Part shown: piece after piece, positions 1 to 9,581 of the stretch
How positions within the stretch are numbered: the stretch's first letter is position 1
Layout of the letters: every line of letters starts with the position of its first letter
Position numbers and translations under genes: made by a program
The notes under the pieces: generated by a model
What the model was told of the DNA's origin: nothing
Databases searched by the model: none
The model's input: only the letters and a program-made list of their open reading frames with translations
From: Acanthaster planci
Lineage: Eukaryota; Echinodermata; Asteroidea; Valvatida; Acanthasteridae
Assembly: GCF_001949145.1 (NCBI RefSeq)
Contig: NW_019091411.1
Span: forward strand, 1,571,563-1,623,417
Length of the DNA: 51,855 nucleotides
Direction of reading: 5' to 3'

Positions 1-165
1 TATTTTGTTGTATCAATTTAACAACTAAAATAGCTGCATTTTTTATTAAATTAAATTTAATTTTCCCAAGATTTCACCTTTTTCAGAAGTTAAAAGTTGC
101 CTCAATGAGCATTTGCCAGAACCGTTCATCCTCTTCTGTAATCATTCCTGACGGTAACTTCTAGC

Positions 166-372
166 AGAGCTGCTTAAGCAGGAAAAAAATTGCTTAATAA
201 ACAAAGGTTACCAGCTCAAACTCTGTCTGATTGTCATGCTGACCAAAAAAACAAACAAAACAGCTAAATACAATCCCAAAACATTATACATCACATGGAA
301 TTTTGGCTGGTTACCTTATTTATTAATTAGGGTTTTTTCGCGCTTAAGCGAATTTTGTGCTTAAGCAGCTCT
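166..372. mobile_element. foldback MITE-like element with AGAGCTGCTTAAGCA ends
   Basis: The ends are a perfect 15-bp inverted repeat, AGAGCTGCTTAAGCA at 166-180 and its complement at 358-372. A second, nested perfect 12-bp inverted repeat, AAGGTTACCAGC at 204-215 and GCTGGTTACCTT at 306-317, gives the whole element a foldback architecture. It has no coding capacity. No clear target-site duplication was seen. This is inferred to be a miniature inverted-repeat element; family membership is unknown. Confidence 0.6.
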
Positions 373-1529
373 ATGAAATTGTCGTCTGCTTTTAAATTCT
401 TTTCCACCCGTTTGAAAGAACACCTGTCAAATTCCTGTGCAATTCATATGCAAATTTCCCTCGAGAGCAAAACTTTCCCGGTTTTTGCATTTTGGAGGGT
501 GGTATGTGCCTCCTGAGGAGAATCTTCTCAGGAGGAGAAGCATTGCTACCAAATAAAAATGCGGTAGTTCTGAACAAATGATCTGGCTAGTTGGATGTTA
601 TGTAATCTGTTTGTTTCTGTAATAAAAGATGTATAACCAAAGTGTTCTGAATAGAAAATAACCAGCCGAACCTCTCAAGCAGAAAATGCCCATCATAGTT
701 TTTATCATCCAACCCCCCCCCCGTGTTTTGGTTTAACCCAGGCAAGTTGGAGCGCGAGCGCTGACTTTTCGACAAAGCTCAGGCTGTCATTTAATAAGAT
801 GGAGTGCCTACGGACAGTGTGGAATACGTGGGTGAAAAGACGTTGGAATTGGAACATACAAGTATGAAAATAATTGGCGCGCAATGTTTGTCTCCCAAGG
901 CAGCGCTGAGGTGAGTTCTTATTTATGAAATAAGGTATCACCTTGTCAAGTGGAATATTTAATTACTATACTGTGTGCATAATGGGGGTCATGGGTTTAC
1001 ACGCCAATGACTTTAAAACAACATAATTTTTCTCCCATCCCCAAAAAATCACGAATTAATGTTAGTGCCATAACCATGATAAAACCAACAAGCCAGGCAA
1101 CACTCTTATCAATGAAGCAACTTTCAGATACAAAAGATTTTTTGTTTGATATTCCATAAATATAATAGGCAGGAGGCTTACTCTGCACCCAGGGCCTTTA
1201 TTCCTTCAGAAGCAAGGTTCATTTATTCGTTTCGAAATTCATGCAGAAATTTGCATCAAACGCCTGCTTTAAAAGCATCAGTCTTGTACAAAGACGTGTT
1301 GTTCTACCATAAACGAGGCCAAACGAATTCCAATGAGCAAGTGAAATGTACAGCGACGATCTCTTCACAGATAGGGGGCAACAGAAACTGCCTACCTGGT
1401 TACGTTTTTCATTGTCTATGTTCATTGCCAAAGGGATCGAGATAATACTTAGTTGCATCTGTGAAGTTGTCATAACTCCTATTGATGAAAAAAAATCATA
1501 AATCAAATCAAGGGAACATTTTCACAAAG

Positions 1530-1549
1530 CGTCATATCGTGATATGACG
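1530..1549. repeat. 20-bp perfect inverted repeat
   Basis: CGTCATATC, a GT spacer and GATATGACG form a perfect short palindrome in otherwise featureless DNA. It could be a dimeric protein-binding site or chance. Confidence 0.4.
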
Positions 1550-2653
1550 TACGAGGGCGCCCTTCTCTCCAATAACACAAAGTAGCATACACCCCTACAG
1601 TCCACTAATTCAAGCCCCATTGAAAACGGTGTAAAATCGGCACTGTTCAGGACCCAATGACATGCATGCTAACATCCCTCAGTTTTCTGAAACACAAATG
1701 AAATTATTGTCTGGTCACTAATCTTTCAATTTCTTTTCAATTTTTGTGGGCTAACCAACTACATTTTTAATTATTCCCACAAAACAAAATCACCCCCCGA
1801 AAAGTGATTTTTCCGAAGTCTGATTGCAGCCATTTTTCAACTGGCAACGCTTACCTTTTCTCGGGCACTTAGAACCATTTTGCAATCGTAGTTTTTAGCT
1901 ATTCTGCTCTCATATGAAAACTCAAAGACCCAGGGAGTTGATCCTGGCAATAATTTACACACTTAATCTCACCATTTTGGGGGCCAAACACTCTCCTTTT
2001 TCAAAAGATACTGTGGGGGGCACTTTTAATGCTAATGAGCTGGCCAGAAACTCTCACTTGAATTAGTGGTCTGCACCCACAAGGCTTTGAGGCTGACTAA
2101 ATCTGTACCACTGAAACATCGAGGTTACAAAGCTTTCGAAGTAATCTATTTTTGAGTGCGTTATAAGCACTTCCATTTTTGGGGGATAAACATGTATGAA
2201 TATTTTATTCACTTGTTAATCACAAATATACAACTCAATGGTCATTTAGTCATTGTACGGTTCATTTTATTAGTTACTTTGCAGAATGATAAAATAAAGT
2301 AAACAATTTAGCTGTATGATCAGGAGCATTCTATTACGTAGAAAGTATGACGCATAGGTACCGTGTCTGTTACGACGACTCCCCAACCTGATGAAAAGTA
2401 AATTCCCCTGTCGTTAAAGTTTGTTATACTTATAATTATTGTTGACAGATGTTTCTTTTTTTATTAAATAAATTTAACTTATTTGTTGTGCAACTTGCCA
2501 CTTTCTGGTCAGTTCTTGCATGTCTAGGCTCCGTTGAATCCTTTTAAAAATCCTTGTTAAATCCGGGGAGGGGGCTAAAATATTTCTGACGGTGGTTAAC
2601 ATTTTCTTTTGTCTTGAAGTAGCGGGGGTATTGCAGCTTTGCGTCTAGTTTAT

Positions 2654-4466
2654 TCATTTGACTTTTTTGCTTCTTTTTGCTTTTGACCTTGGTGTCTTAA
2701 GAATCAGTTTTAAATTCCACTTTGGTGGAAGTGCTTTCGAACATGTTGGCACTTCTGCCGTCGATTTACACCTGTCCTCTGGTGTCTTCTCCAACTGTCC
2801 TCGTCCTTTGTTCCCCAATGCATCGTCTGAGGATGAAGAGGATAGTTTCTTTTTCAGACTTGTTCGAACTTCGCTCGGGAACTCAGTGGACGAATGCCAT
2901 TTTTTCTCCAGGATCGGCCCTTTCATTTCTCCGTTTACTTTTCTTTTGTGGTGTTTTTTCTTCTTTTCTCTTGCGTGTAGTTCCATCTGCGCCGGACTCG
3001 TTCCCTTTCTGTATGAATCACCGTGGGTATGTTTCTTTTTTGGAGTCCCCTTTCTGCTGTTTGCCGATTTAGATTTTGATTTACTCCGTTTACGAGCATC
3101 AAGGGCCTCCTCACTACATTGCGAACTTTCTCTGTCTACACTTGTCTTCTTTTCTTTGTGACGCTTACGTTTGTCCACCTCACCGTCCCTGACCTCCGTC
3201 TTCGGACACGCTGCTGTACTCTGGTGCTGACCTGACTTGTATCTTTGCCTTTTGGTAACTGTGCTCTTCCTGTGACTTGTGCAGAGATCAACGTGTCTTC
3301 TGAAGAATTCCTCGACATCATTACCGTCGATCCCCAAACAAGTCTTCTTCCACGGAGGGAAAAGATGGAAAAGAAGATTCCACAGTGCCCGGTCGGGCAT
3401 TAAATCAAGAAAACCCAGGTTATTAAGCGTGCTGTTCGATAACTGGAAGTTTCTCTGCTCTTGACAAGGTAGCGCTGGAGATTGATTTCTAGAAGATAGC
3501 GTCTTGAGAGGGTTTACCCCAGTCACTCCCGATGTGCCACAGGAAAAATCCCGATTCCAACGTTTGCTCTCATCCAAGTTGGAGCTTCTCTCATCTGGAG
3601 CCTTGTCCACGTGACTACAGGCATTTCTGTTATGATTTGGTACTTCATCTGGAGATTTGTCAGAACATACGCACGCGCCTGCATGTCTGTTATCTTCTGC
3701 ATGGTGACGTAAAACTGCCGCATCGTCCACATCTTGAGTGACAGAAGCCCCTTCTGCAGAAGTGGCCCGTGCCATTTTTCCAGCCTGTTGCATACAGTAT
3801 TGCTTCGGTGAGCCGGTAGTTTCGTTACGCTTGCCACTGGTATCTCCATCTACTTTGCCAGAAGGGACCCTCTCCTTCCACTGATTTCCCATCTTCTCCC
3901 GAGCGTCACTCTCAATAATGAACTGCAATAGCCAGTCGGGTACGAAATGTTGCTGCATCCTCTCTCTTAACTCCACGTCATCGAAAAGATCATCAATGTC
4001 GCGCACATCGCTCGAAAGAATTTTTTTCAAAAAATGATTATCAATTAATCGGTCGCAATTTTTCATGGTGTAGTTGAAGTGCTTCATCATCATACACAGA
4101 GTTGGATTCATGCCTGACTCAAACGATCTTGGCAGTGTTTGCTTGACCGGCGACTGGCGGGACTTAGTAAGTATTTTTACTGGCACCAGAGTGTAAATCC
4201 TACCTCCTGAAGGCCAGAACACACACGGGGAGTTAAGATTTGACAATCCCGGCCCCAAGTTTGTCGGCTGCGACCCTGGACCTCGCGACTTGAAGGTGCT
4301 TCCGGGGGAAGGACATAACTTTCCATTTGATGGACTCTGGGTGTTTGCAGTAACCGGTGATGGGGTAAACTGGGCAACCCCTCCTCTCTTTTGACTATGT
4401 AGTAGTACCCTTGTCTCTTGCTCACCAGGTTTCATGACACCGCTTTTCATTAAAACGGTGTGGTCT
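2654..4466 (-). CDS. last exon of the lysine-rich protein gene
   Basis: Open minus-strand frame of 604 codons plus one base, ending in TGA at 2656-2654. The acceptor GTGCTCCCCAG at 4467 follows a pyrimidine-rich tract and restores the frame of the previous exon (AG + A = Arg, then DHTVLMKSG). A weaker alternative acceptor near 4500 is also in phase. The exon carries the only structured-looking segment of the protein and its lysine-rich nuclear-type C-terminal tail. The minus-strand AATAAA overlapping the stop is too close to be the likely cleavage signal. Confidence 0.6.
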
Positions 4467-6761
4467 CTGGGGAGCACAGAATAAGTTTCAACTAATTTGC
4501 TTGAAATCAAATAATTTTCACAAGTTTGTTTCAGAGACTGTATTTTGAAGGGAAACTTTGGGATAAATATATCTGAGTTAAATTTTATCTGCCCCACAAA
4601 GGTACCCGTCAGTTCCGTTGTAATATTTATTTGAAATTGATTCAGTCAATAGTGAAAGGAAACAAAACAAAAATAAGAATTCAACAGTGACTGAATACAA
4701 ATAATTATGCACTTACCTCACTCGTTCTGGATTGACCGCAGCAGGAGACATGACAGGATTCGTCGGTGATGAGGAGGTGTTGTGCATATTACTTGCTGCC
4801 CCTTTGGGAGAAATAACAATGACTGTCTTCCTGCAGGGTAAACTTGGTGACTGTTTCGAGGCTATATTTGTCACTGAATCAACCAACGCAACCGTCTTGA
4901 ACTTGCCGTCTTGAAAGTTGCCATCACCCAGTGAGGGACAACCCATCTTTCGATCTAGTGCGTGCCGGAAGACTGGTGTACATGTAGGCCTACTGCTCGA
5001 CATCGAAGAAGATTTAGGGGAGATTTTGACATTGGCATATGATGCAGATATAAAGTTTGAGAACGAAGACCTCTGTTGTGGTGATGAGGACTGTGATGGA
5101 GCAGCCCCCGGTGATGGTCTTATCGTCATCTGGTTCATATCGGGCGAAGAATTATTTGTTCTCGGCACCGAGCCATTTTCTGTTTGCAAAGCAAGTAGGT
5201 TTGTCCGTTGATGCACTGGTGACAGCTCAAGCGATGATTGACGGCACGTCCATTGTCGCAGTGTTTCCTTGGACGTTTTGATACAAGGTGATGTTCTTGC
5301 GCACGATTCAGCAACCGTCGTGGCCGACGAGTACGCCTTCTCTTTTTCATTCCATACCAACACTCGGTTGTGACTCCTGCTGTTTGTGATCGCTCTACCG
5401 GGAAGAACGGTCGTCCTTGGACGTGGAGCACCTTGTACATCGGTGATTTCCGGGTCACTGGGAACGTCTTTCGCGATTTTGGAGGGTTGTTCTGAGTCGG
5501 AAAGAGCTGTTACTTGGAACTGTTTAGTTTTAAGATTAACTTCAGACCATTCTAAAGGTACTGGGTTGTCGCCTGCCAGAGACTTAACGGTCGCTGCTAC
5601 TTCAGTGCTGCTTCCCAACAATTTTTGCCTACGTTCTTCCTCAGAATTTGACAACCACTTTTCAACTGGTCTAGGTAAGCTACACTGATTGCTAGTTTTG
5701 CCTGGTGCAGTGTCCCTCTGTTTTAATGAAGCTGCTGCTTGCAACAGAAGCAGTGTATTGAAGGCAAAATTTGTTGTATGACAACAGGCACCGGTATTTA
5801 ATTTTATTTCCTTGCGTTTTGTTTCAGTGTCCGCCTCTGAACATTCGTAAGTGTGTTGCGCGTCATCCGTACCTTGCAAGTGGCTCTCGGCACGGTTGCC
5901 TGTCCAGGGAAAATTGGATATGACACCAGAAAAAGAAAGTAAGCATTGTATGTCTCGCAAATTGGGCCATTTAACTCAGTTTACAAACTTTTTCCATCCA
6001 AATCATTCCTTTTGGCTGTTGAATTAAATCCAATATTGGTAACTTGATACTTCTTCTTAACGATTAATCATTACCGTAAACATACTAGATTTTCTCTTTG
6101 ATGCCACAGCTATTATGAGAAATTGAATTGCTATTTGTAAGTGTTCTCATGGACATTAGCACAACACATTCCCCTAAAGAAAAACAAATAAAAAGTAAAA
6201 CAAACCAAAAAGCACACTCACAAAAAACACAAGAACATGGCCTCAATACACTTAAGACAGTCCCTAACCGAAAATAATAGCAGAAGTAGTAGCTGAATGA
6301 AAATCATGTCGCCTTCATCGAGAGTAGGCCTATGACAAGCGAAGAAAGAAGAGAGTATTCCTCCAAAGCAAAAGTATCTATTGGCTTTAATAACTAAGTT
6401 TCTGCGGTATTGGTACAACACTTCTCTGTTCATGTGTTCTCTAGAGAGAACTCCATTTGTGGAATTAAGTCTTCATCTAAAACGACTGAAAGACTGATGA
6501 GAAATATTAGACAGATTGTTGCTACAGAAAATGTGAAATTATTAAAAGGAATGGTTGCCTTTTTTATGGAAAAAAGGGAAAGGTTTATTTCCCGGCCGGA
6601 ATCAAGTGGGCCTACCTTGCACTTTTCCCTCCTTGTTCATAATTTGGAATTGGAGATCCTGGAGTGTTCACCAAAGAATTTATTGAAGATTCGCGTCCTC
6701 TCGCGCTTGTGATTCGTTTACCACCAATTTCCGCAAGCATTTTGTTGTATTCTGTTACCAT
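2654..6761 (-). CDS. unrecognised lysine-rich disordered protein gene (multi-exon)
   Basis: Minus-strand gene read as a first coding exon (6761-6616), a long middle exon (about 5899-4717) and a long last exon (about 4466-2654). The protein is at least about 1000 residues. Most of it is low-complexity, rich in Ser, Pro, Thr and Lys. The one stretch that looks folded lies early in the last exon, with hydrophobic and acidic helices (LIDNHFLKKIL, DIDDLFDDVELRERM, VPDWLLQFI). The tail is strongly basic (EKKKKHHKRK, then PRSKAKRSKKVK at the C terminus), suggesting nuclear localisation. I do not recognise the family. Phases agree between the middle and last exons, but the first exon ends after two bases of a codon while the best acceptor of the middle exon needs one, so an exon or boundary is missing. 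It is head to head with the C2CD6-like gene. Confidence 0.6.
4717..5899 (-). CDS. middle exon of the lysine-rich protein gene
   Basis: Long open minus-strand frame of about 394 codons ending at a strong donor (GTGAG|GTAAGT at 4717/4716). The preferred acceptor is TTTTCCCTGGACAG at 5900, preceded by a pyrimidine-rich run. The encoded part is Ser/Pro/Thr-rich with scattered SP and SPK motifs (for example near AVNPERV at the end), a composition typical of disordered regulatory regions. No domain was recognised. Confidence 0.55.
6616..6761 (-). CDS. candidate first coding exon of the lysine-rich protein gene
   Basis: On the minus strand an ATG in good context (TTCCATGG) opens 48 codons, starting MVTEYNKMLAEIGG, then runs into a donor AAG|GTAGGC whose next in-frame codon is TAG. 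Length is 146 nt, ending in phase 2. The start codon faces the plus-strand gene 395 bp away. The exon is inferred from start context, open frame and donor; no family match supports it. Confidence 0.5.
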
Positions 6762-7156
6762 GGAAGAAACTAGTTTCTATTGTAAACAGCAGTGTGCGTC
6801 GGAAAAAGTGTATGGTTTTCTGTAGCTATCTACACAGGACAAAATCATTACGTCACAAAATCTTGAACACAAACGAGCGTTGGGCGTTTCACGTATGGTG
6901 TCGTTCATCAGCACGGAGGCGTGGAAATGAGGTACGCGCGTCAAGACCAGCTGCGCCCGTTGCGATGCGCTTGGGTCAACGTGCGTTTCTTGAGCGTATT
7001 ATACGCAAAAGCACGTCAGTGCCAATTGCGCGTCCTATCGCTTAAAATGGTAAAGCCACCATTAGCAAACGTGTACGTACATGTATGTCGTGCTGCAAGC
7101 CATGGCGGGATATATATTGTGAAAAAAACAACATACTTTGGCAAATTTCAGCCACG
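6762..7156. promoter_or_regulatory. probable bidirectional promoter
   Basis: A 395-bp gap separates two divergent start codons. It contains a CRE-like TACGTCA at 6849-6855, several CGTCA/GCGC-containing words at 6930-7030, and a TATATA at 7111-7116 placed 46 bp before the chosen plus-strand ATG. The gap is more GC-rich than nearby introns. Inference only; no transcription start data. Confidence 0.4.
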
Positions 7157-7444
7157 ATGTCTAGCGAGGACTGCTTAGAATTTATTCTGGAAGACGACAC
7201 CCCGGCTGCATATGCCACGGCGCCTCCAAGTGGCGTTTTGAGTGTGCATATCAAGCTTGTTCGGGACATAGATGAGGGTCATATTTCGGTGACCGAACCG
7301 GAGCTCTATGTACGGATCAAGGTTGGGTCTTTTGTCAAGAGCACTCAACCAGTCATAGTTGAGAAAGACGCCAAGGTGGTCTTGGATGATCTCAAACACT
7401 TCTCACTTCAAATTCCAAGGAAGCGATCTGATCCCTCTAATGAG
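7157..7444 (+). CDS. C2CD6: C2CD6-like exon 1
   Basis: 96 codons from MSSEDCLEFILEDD to SDPSNE, ending exactly at a codon boundary before GTAAAT. It encodes an acidic N terminus and the first strands of the C2 domain. Confidence 0.65.
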
Positions 7445-9050
7445 GTAAATAAACTTTTCCTTACTGTGTATTAACGAAGTGTACCTAGTTTTTGGTTAGC
7501 GCTAAACTTCAGAAGTTCGATTTCAAAAGGGTATAGGCCCTAGGCCTAGGGTAATCACTAAAATGTGACGGCAGTGTGTACCTAATGCACCTTCATGTGT
7601 TCATGTTCATTGAAGTCTTTTGCAGCAACAACACTCTTGGTATCAAGTTGACCATGCAACCCATTCGATCAATATCCGAGGGAGTTTCAAAGTACTGGGC
7701 CTACAACGGTACTACGCCGTAAATAATACCAGTTTCTTTAATTTCAAGGTCCTTTACAATGACTGATTCAGAATTAGTCTTGGGTCATCAGAGTAGAAAG
7801 AGTGACTTAATTTTTAGTCACAGCCAGAAGCACAAATTATATATTTCATTTGCCGAGTTTATAATTCAAAACAAGTTTCACAGATCTAATTTGTTTAATT
7901 GCTCCGAATATTTTTATTTCAGGTTCGCTTTGACTTGATCGTTGTCGAGAGTCCCCATGTGCACAGGATTGTGGGTCATAAGGACATGCATCTGTACGAC
8001 ATCATTAAGAACCTGTTCGTTGCAGGGTCATATGATTTTCAATACAGACACAAAACAGTTGCCATGGTTGACCTGGAGATGTGCTTCGCTTACGGTATCT
8101 TTGGGTACGGATGCTGCCATCAGCTTCAGAATAGACAGAAGAAGATTTCTGACGTCGTTGGCCACTCATTACTTCTACGCGTGGAGTCCCCAGAATCAAG
8201 ATGCCAGCCAAACGCTGGCCATGTGATGACGGCCATGCCAGTTGGACATCCTGAGTTCATCAACTTCCAAGCCAAAGCTGAAATCGGGCCTTCATCGGGG
8301 GATATCAGAGCAGAAGTTAGCACGAAGAGCCTTTTCTCGGGACTCGAGTTGCAAGAGCCCATTGTCCTTACTCGGACAATGAGAAAGAGACTGCATAAGA
8401 TACAGACCGATTATGCGCAGCAAGAAAGCCGTATGCAACGGAAGAGGTTTCTTGAAAGACTTGTGCTCCGTCACATTCACGATCATCATGCTATCGAAAC
8501 TGGTGAAGACAAAACGCGAGAAGAGGATGCTGCAGGGCCTTCAGGAGCAGGTCCCACGCCTGCTGAAAACGTAGCTGTGGATGCCGAGACCTATGGCACC
8601 GATAGCGACTACGCAGAGTCTGCAACCGACTTAAGCGAACTGATGTCATCCATGTTAATGAATGCACCAGGACTGGTCAGCAGAGCACCCGCACGTTGGA
8701 TGCCACAACCATCTCTGTTTAGCATTGGGGAGGAAACAACTGACGTGGATTCAACAGCTAGTGATATTGAACCAGCGCCCTCCATGCAGAGCTCTGAAAA
8801 TGAAACGAAAAAATCCAGCTTCCATGAACCTGCCAAAGAGGAGAGAAGACGCAGCACCCTTGCCGAGTTACCAGGCCTCTTGGTTAGGTCGTTCGCCAAT
8901 CGGCTTTCGGCCTGGAGGACATCTCGCAGTCGGCCTTCCCAACAGATAACACCTGTTGTGGTCACAGATGATGGGCAGGTCTCGCAATCTATGAGCAGGG
9001 GGGCCATCTCAATGTCAAGGTTCAGAAGCAGACTGACTACACAAGACTAG
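7157..9050 (+). CDS. C2CD6: C2-domain protein resembling C2CD6 / CatSper tau
   Basis: Two exons, 7157-7444 and 7923-9050, join in phase 0 (AATGAG|GTAAAT ... TTTATTTCAG|GTTCGC) and encode 471 residues. Residues about 25-150 read as a divergent C2 domain: a GVLSVHIKLVRDI strand, a YVRIKVGSF strand, then MHLYDIIKNLF. The following block, VDLEMCFAYGIFGYGCCHQL, resembles the conserved block after the C2 domain in vertebrate C2CD6 (ALS2CR11). C2CD6 is known to target the CatSper calcium channel to the sperm flagellum. The rest is Ser/Thr-rich and disordered, with an Arg-rich C terminus (RPSQQ, SRFRSRL). An in-frame upstream ATG at 7085 exists; 7157 is preferred because a TATA-like word lies between the two. 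The family call is from memory of the motif, so another C2 protein is possible. Confidence 0.55.
7445..7922 (+). other. intron of the C2CD6-like gene
   Basis: 478-bp phase-0 intron with GTAAAT donor and a TATTTTTATTTCAG acceptor. Nothing else of note apart from a palindromic CCTAGGCCTAGG-type run near 7537-7550. Confidence 0.7.
7923..9050 (+). CDS. C2CD6: C2CD6-like exon 2
   Basis: 375 codons plus TAG. It starts VRFDLIVVESPHVHRIVG, completes the C2 region and carries the FAYGIFGYGCCHQL block, then a Lys/Arg/Gln-rich helical stretch (about residues 230-275), an acidic Ser/Thr-rich linker and a basic tail. Confidence 0.75.
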   Translation, partial: VRFDLIVVESPHVHRIVGHKDMHLYDIIKNLFVAGSYDFQYRHKTVAMVDLEMCFAYGIFGYGCCHQLQNRQKKISDVVGHSLLLRVESPESRCQPNAGHVMTAMPVGHPEFINFQAKAEIGPSSGDIRAEVSTKSLFSGLELQEPIVLTRTMRKRLHKIQTDYAQQESRMQRKRFLERLVLRHIHDHHAIETGEDKTREEDAAGPSGAGPTPAENVAVDAETYGTDSDYAESATDLSELMSSMLMNAPGLVSRAPARWMPQPSLFSIGEETTDVDSTASDIEPAPSMQSSENETKKSSFHEPAKEERRRSTLAELPGLLVRSFANRLSAWRTSRSRPSQQITPVVVTDDGQVSQSMSRGAISMSRFRSRLTTQD

Positions 9051-9559
9051 GAACATTGTTGACTTGAAAAGTACATGTAGCTCCAAAGGTCATGCCTCAG
9101 TAATTCTGAAAGTCGCCTGGCTCAGATGAAACTCTTTTAAAAGAGTGGATGTCTTTAAATTTGTCCATGTGGTGGGGGAAGTCTATCCAAAGGCATTGTG
9201 AGGGCAACTGTCCAAAGGTATGACGAGGGGAGCTATTAACAAAGTTCTGATATTCATGGCACTCTGTGGCGTAATACTGGGCAGCAAAATGGGCACAAAC
9301 CAGGAGGATGGGTAAAACTTTGTACATGCCCATTGTGTCGCCTTACTTAGGCAACTGATGACAGTAAATCTCAGAGTTAAATATCAGTATTTAGTTTTGA
9401 ATAACAATTTTCCCCATTTGAGGTTACACTCTATAAACGTATAAACTCAAGATAGTTATTTAGTGGAAAGCACTGTTAGTTTTAAGAAAACCCGTCTTAG
9501 TTACATACTGAAATCTAAATGACGCGTTCAAAGACAAACACAAATTCCTAGCAGTCTCG

Positions 9560-9581
9560 AATAAACTAAAACGTCTTTATT
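9560..9581. terminator. opposed polyadenylation signals of two convergent genes
   Basis: AATAAA on the plus strand at 9560-9565 and AATAAA on the minus strand at 9581-9576 are separated by 10 bp. The first lies 510 nt past the C2CD6-like stop. The second would give the large minus-strand gene a 3' UTR of about 3.2 kb, since that gene's stop is at 12775. A minus-strand AATAAA at 12740-12735 could serve as a proximal site. Assignment is inference. Confidence 0.45.

Larger units (their letters stand above)
1..2653. other. gene-poor left flank
   Basis: No convincing coding exon was found on either strand; open frames here are under 100 codons and have no recognisable content. The stretch holds a foldback element near 166-372, a homopolymeric C tract near 712-722 and a short perfect palindrome at 1530-1549. 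The right part, roughly 2200-2653, is probably the 3' UTR of the minus-strand gene that follows, because several TTTATT words (AATAAA on the minus strand) occur there, for example at 2267-2272 and 2459-2464. The exact end of that transcript cannot be chosen from sequence alone. Confidence 0.6.

Noticed and set aside
712-722. C homopolymer runs (also near 12511 and 31225)
   Set aside because: Simple low-complexity tracts with no associated structure.
2658-3161. Plus-strand frames rich in Phe, Leu and Ser opposite the lysine-rich exon
   Set aside because: Antisense of Lys/Glu/Ser codons gives Phe/Leu/Arg-rich frames; no independent support.
6231-6330. Possible internal exon of the lysine-rich gene (acceptor TTGTCATAG, donor TTTTTT|GTGAGT)
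   Set aside because: It is in phase with the first exon but ends in the same phase, so it does not solve the conflict with the middle exon, and the peptide is a Leu/Phe-rich run of low credibility.
6748-6765. X-box-like RFX site GTTACCATGGAAGA at the start of the lysine-rich gene
   Set aside because: Only the left half fits the X-box consensus; the second half lacks GYAAC, and the word is explained by the start-codon context.
7085-7156. Upstream in-frame ATG for the C2CD6-like gene (24 extra residues)
   Set aside because: A TATATA word at 7111-7116 lies between the two ATGs and the extra peptide has no recognisable content; kept only as an alternative.
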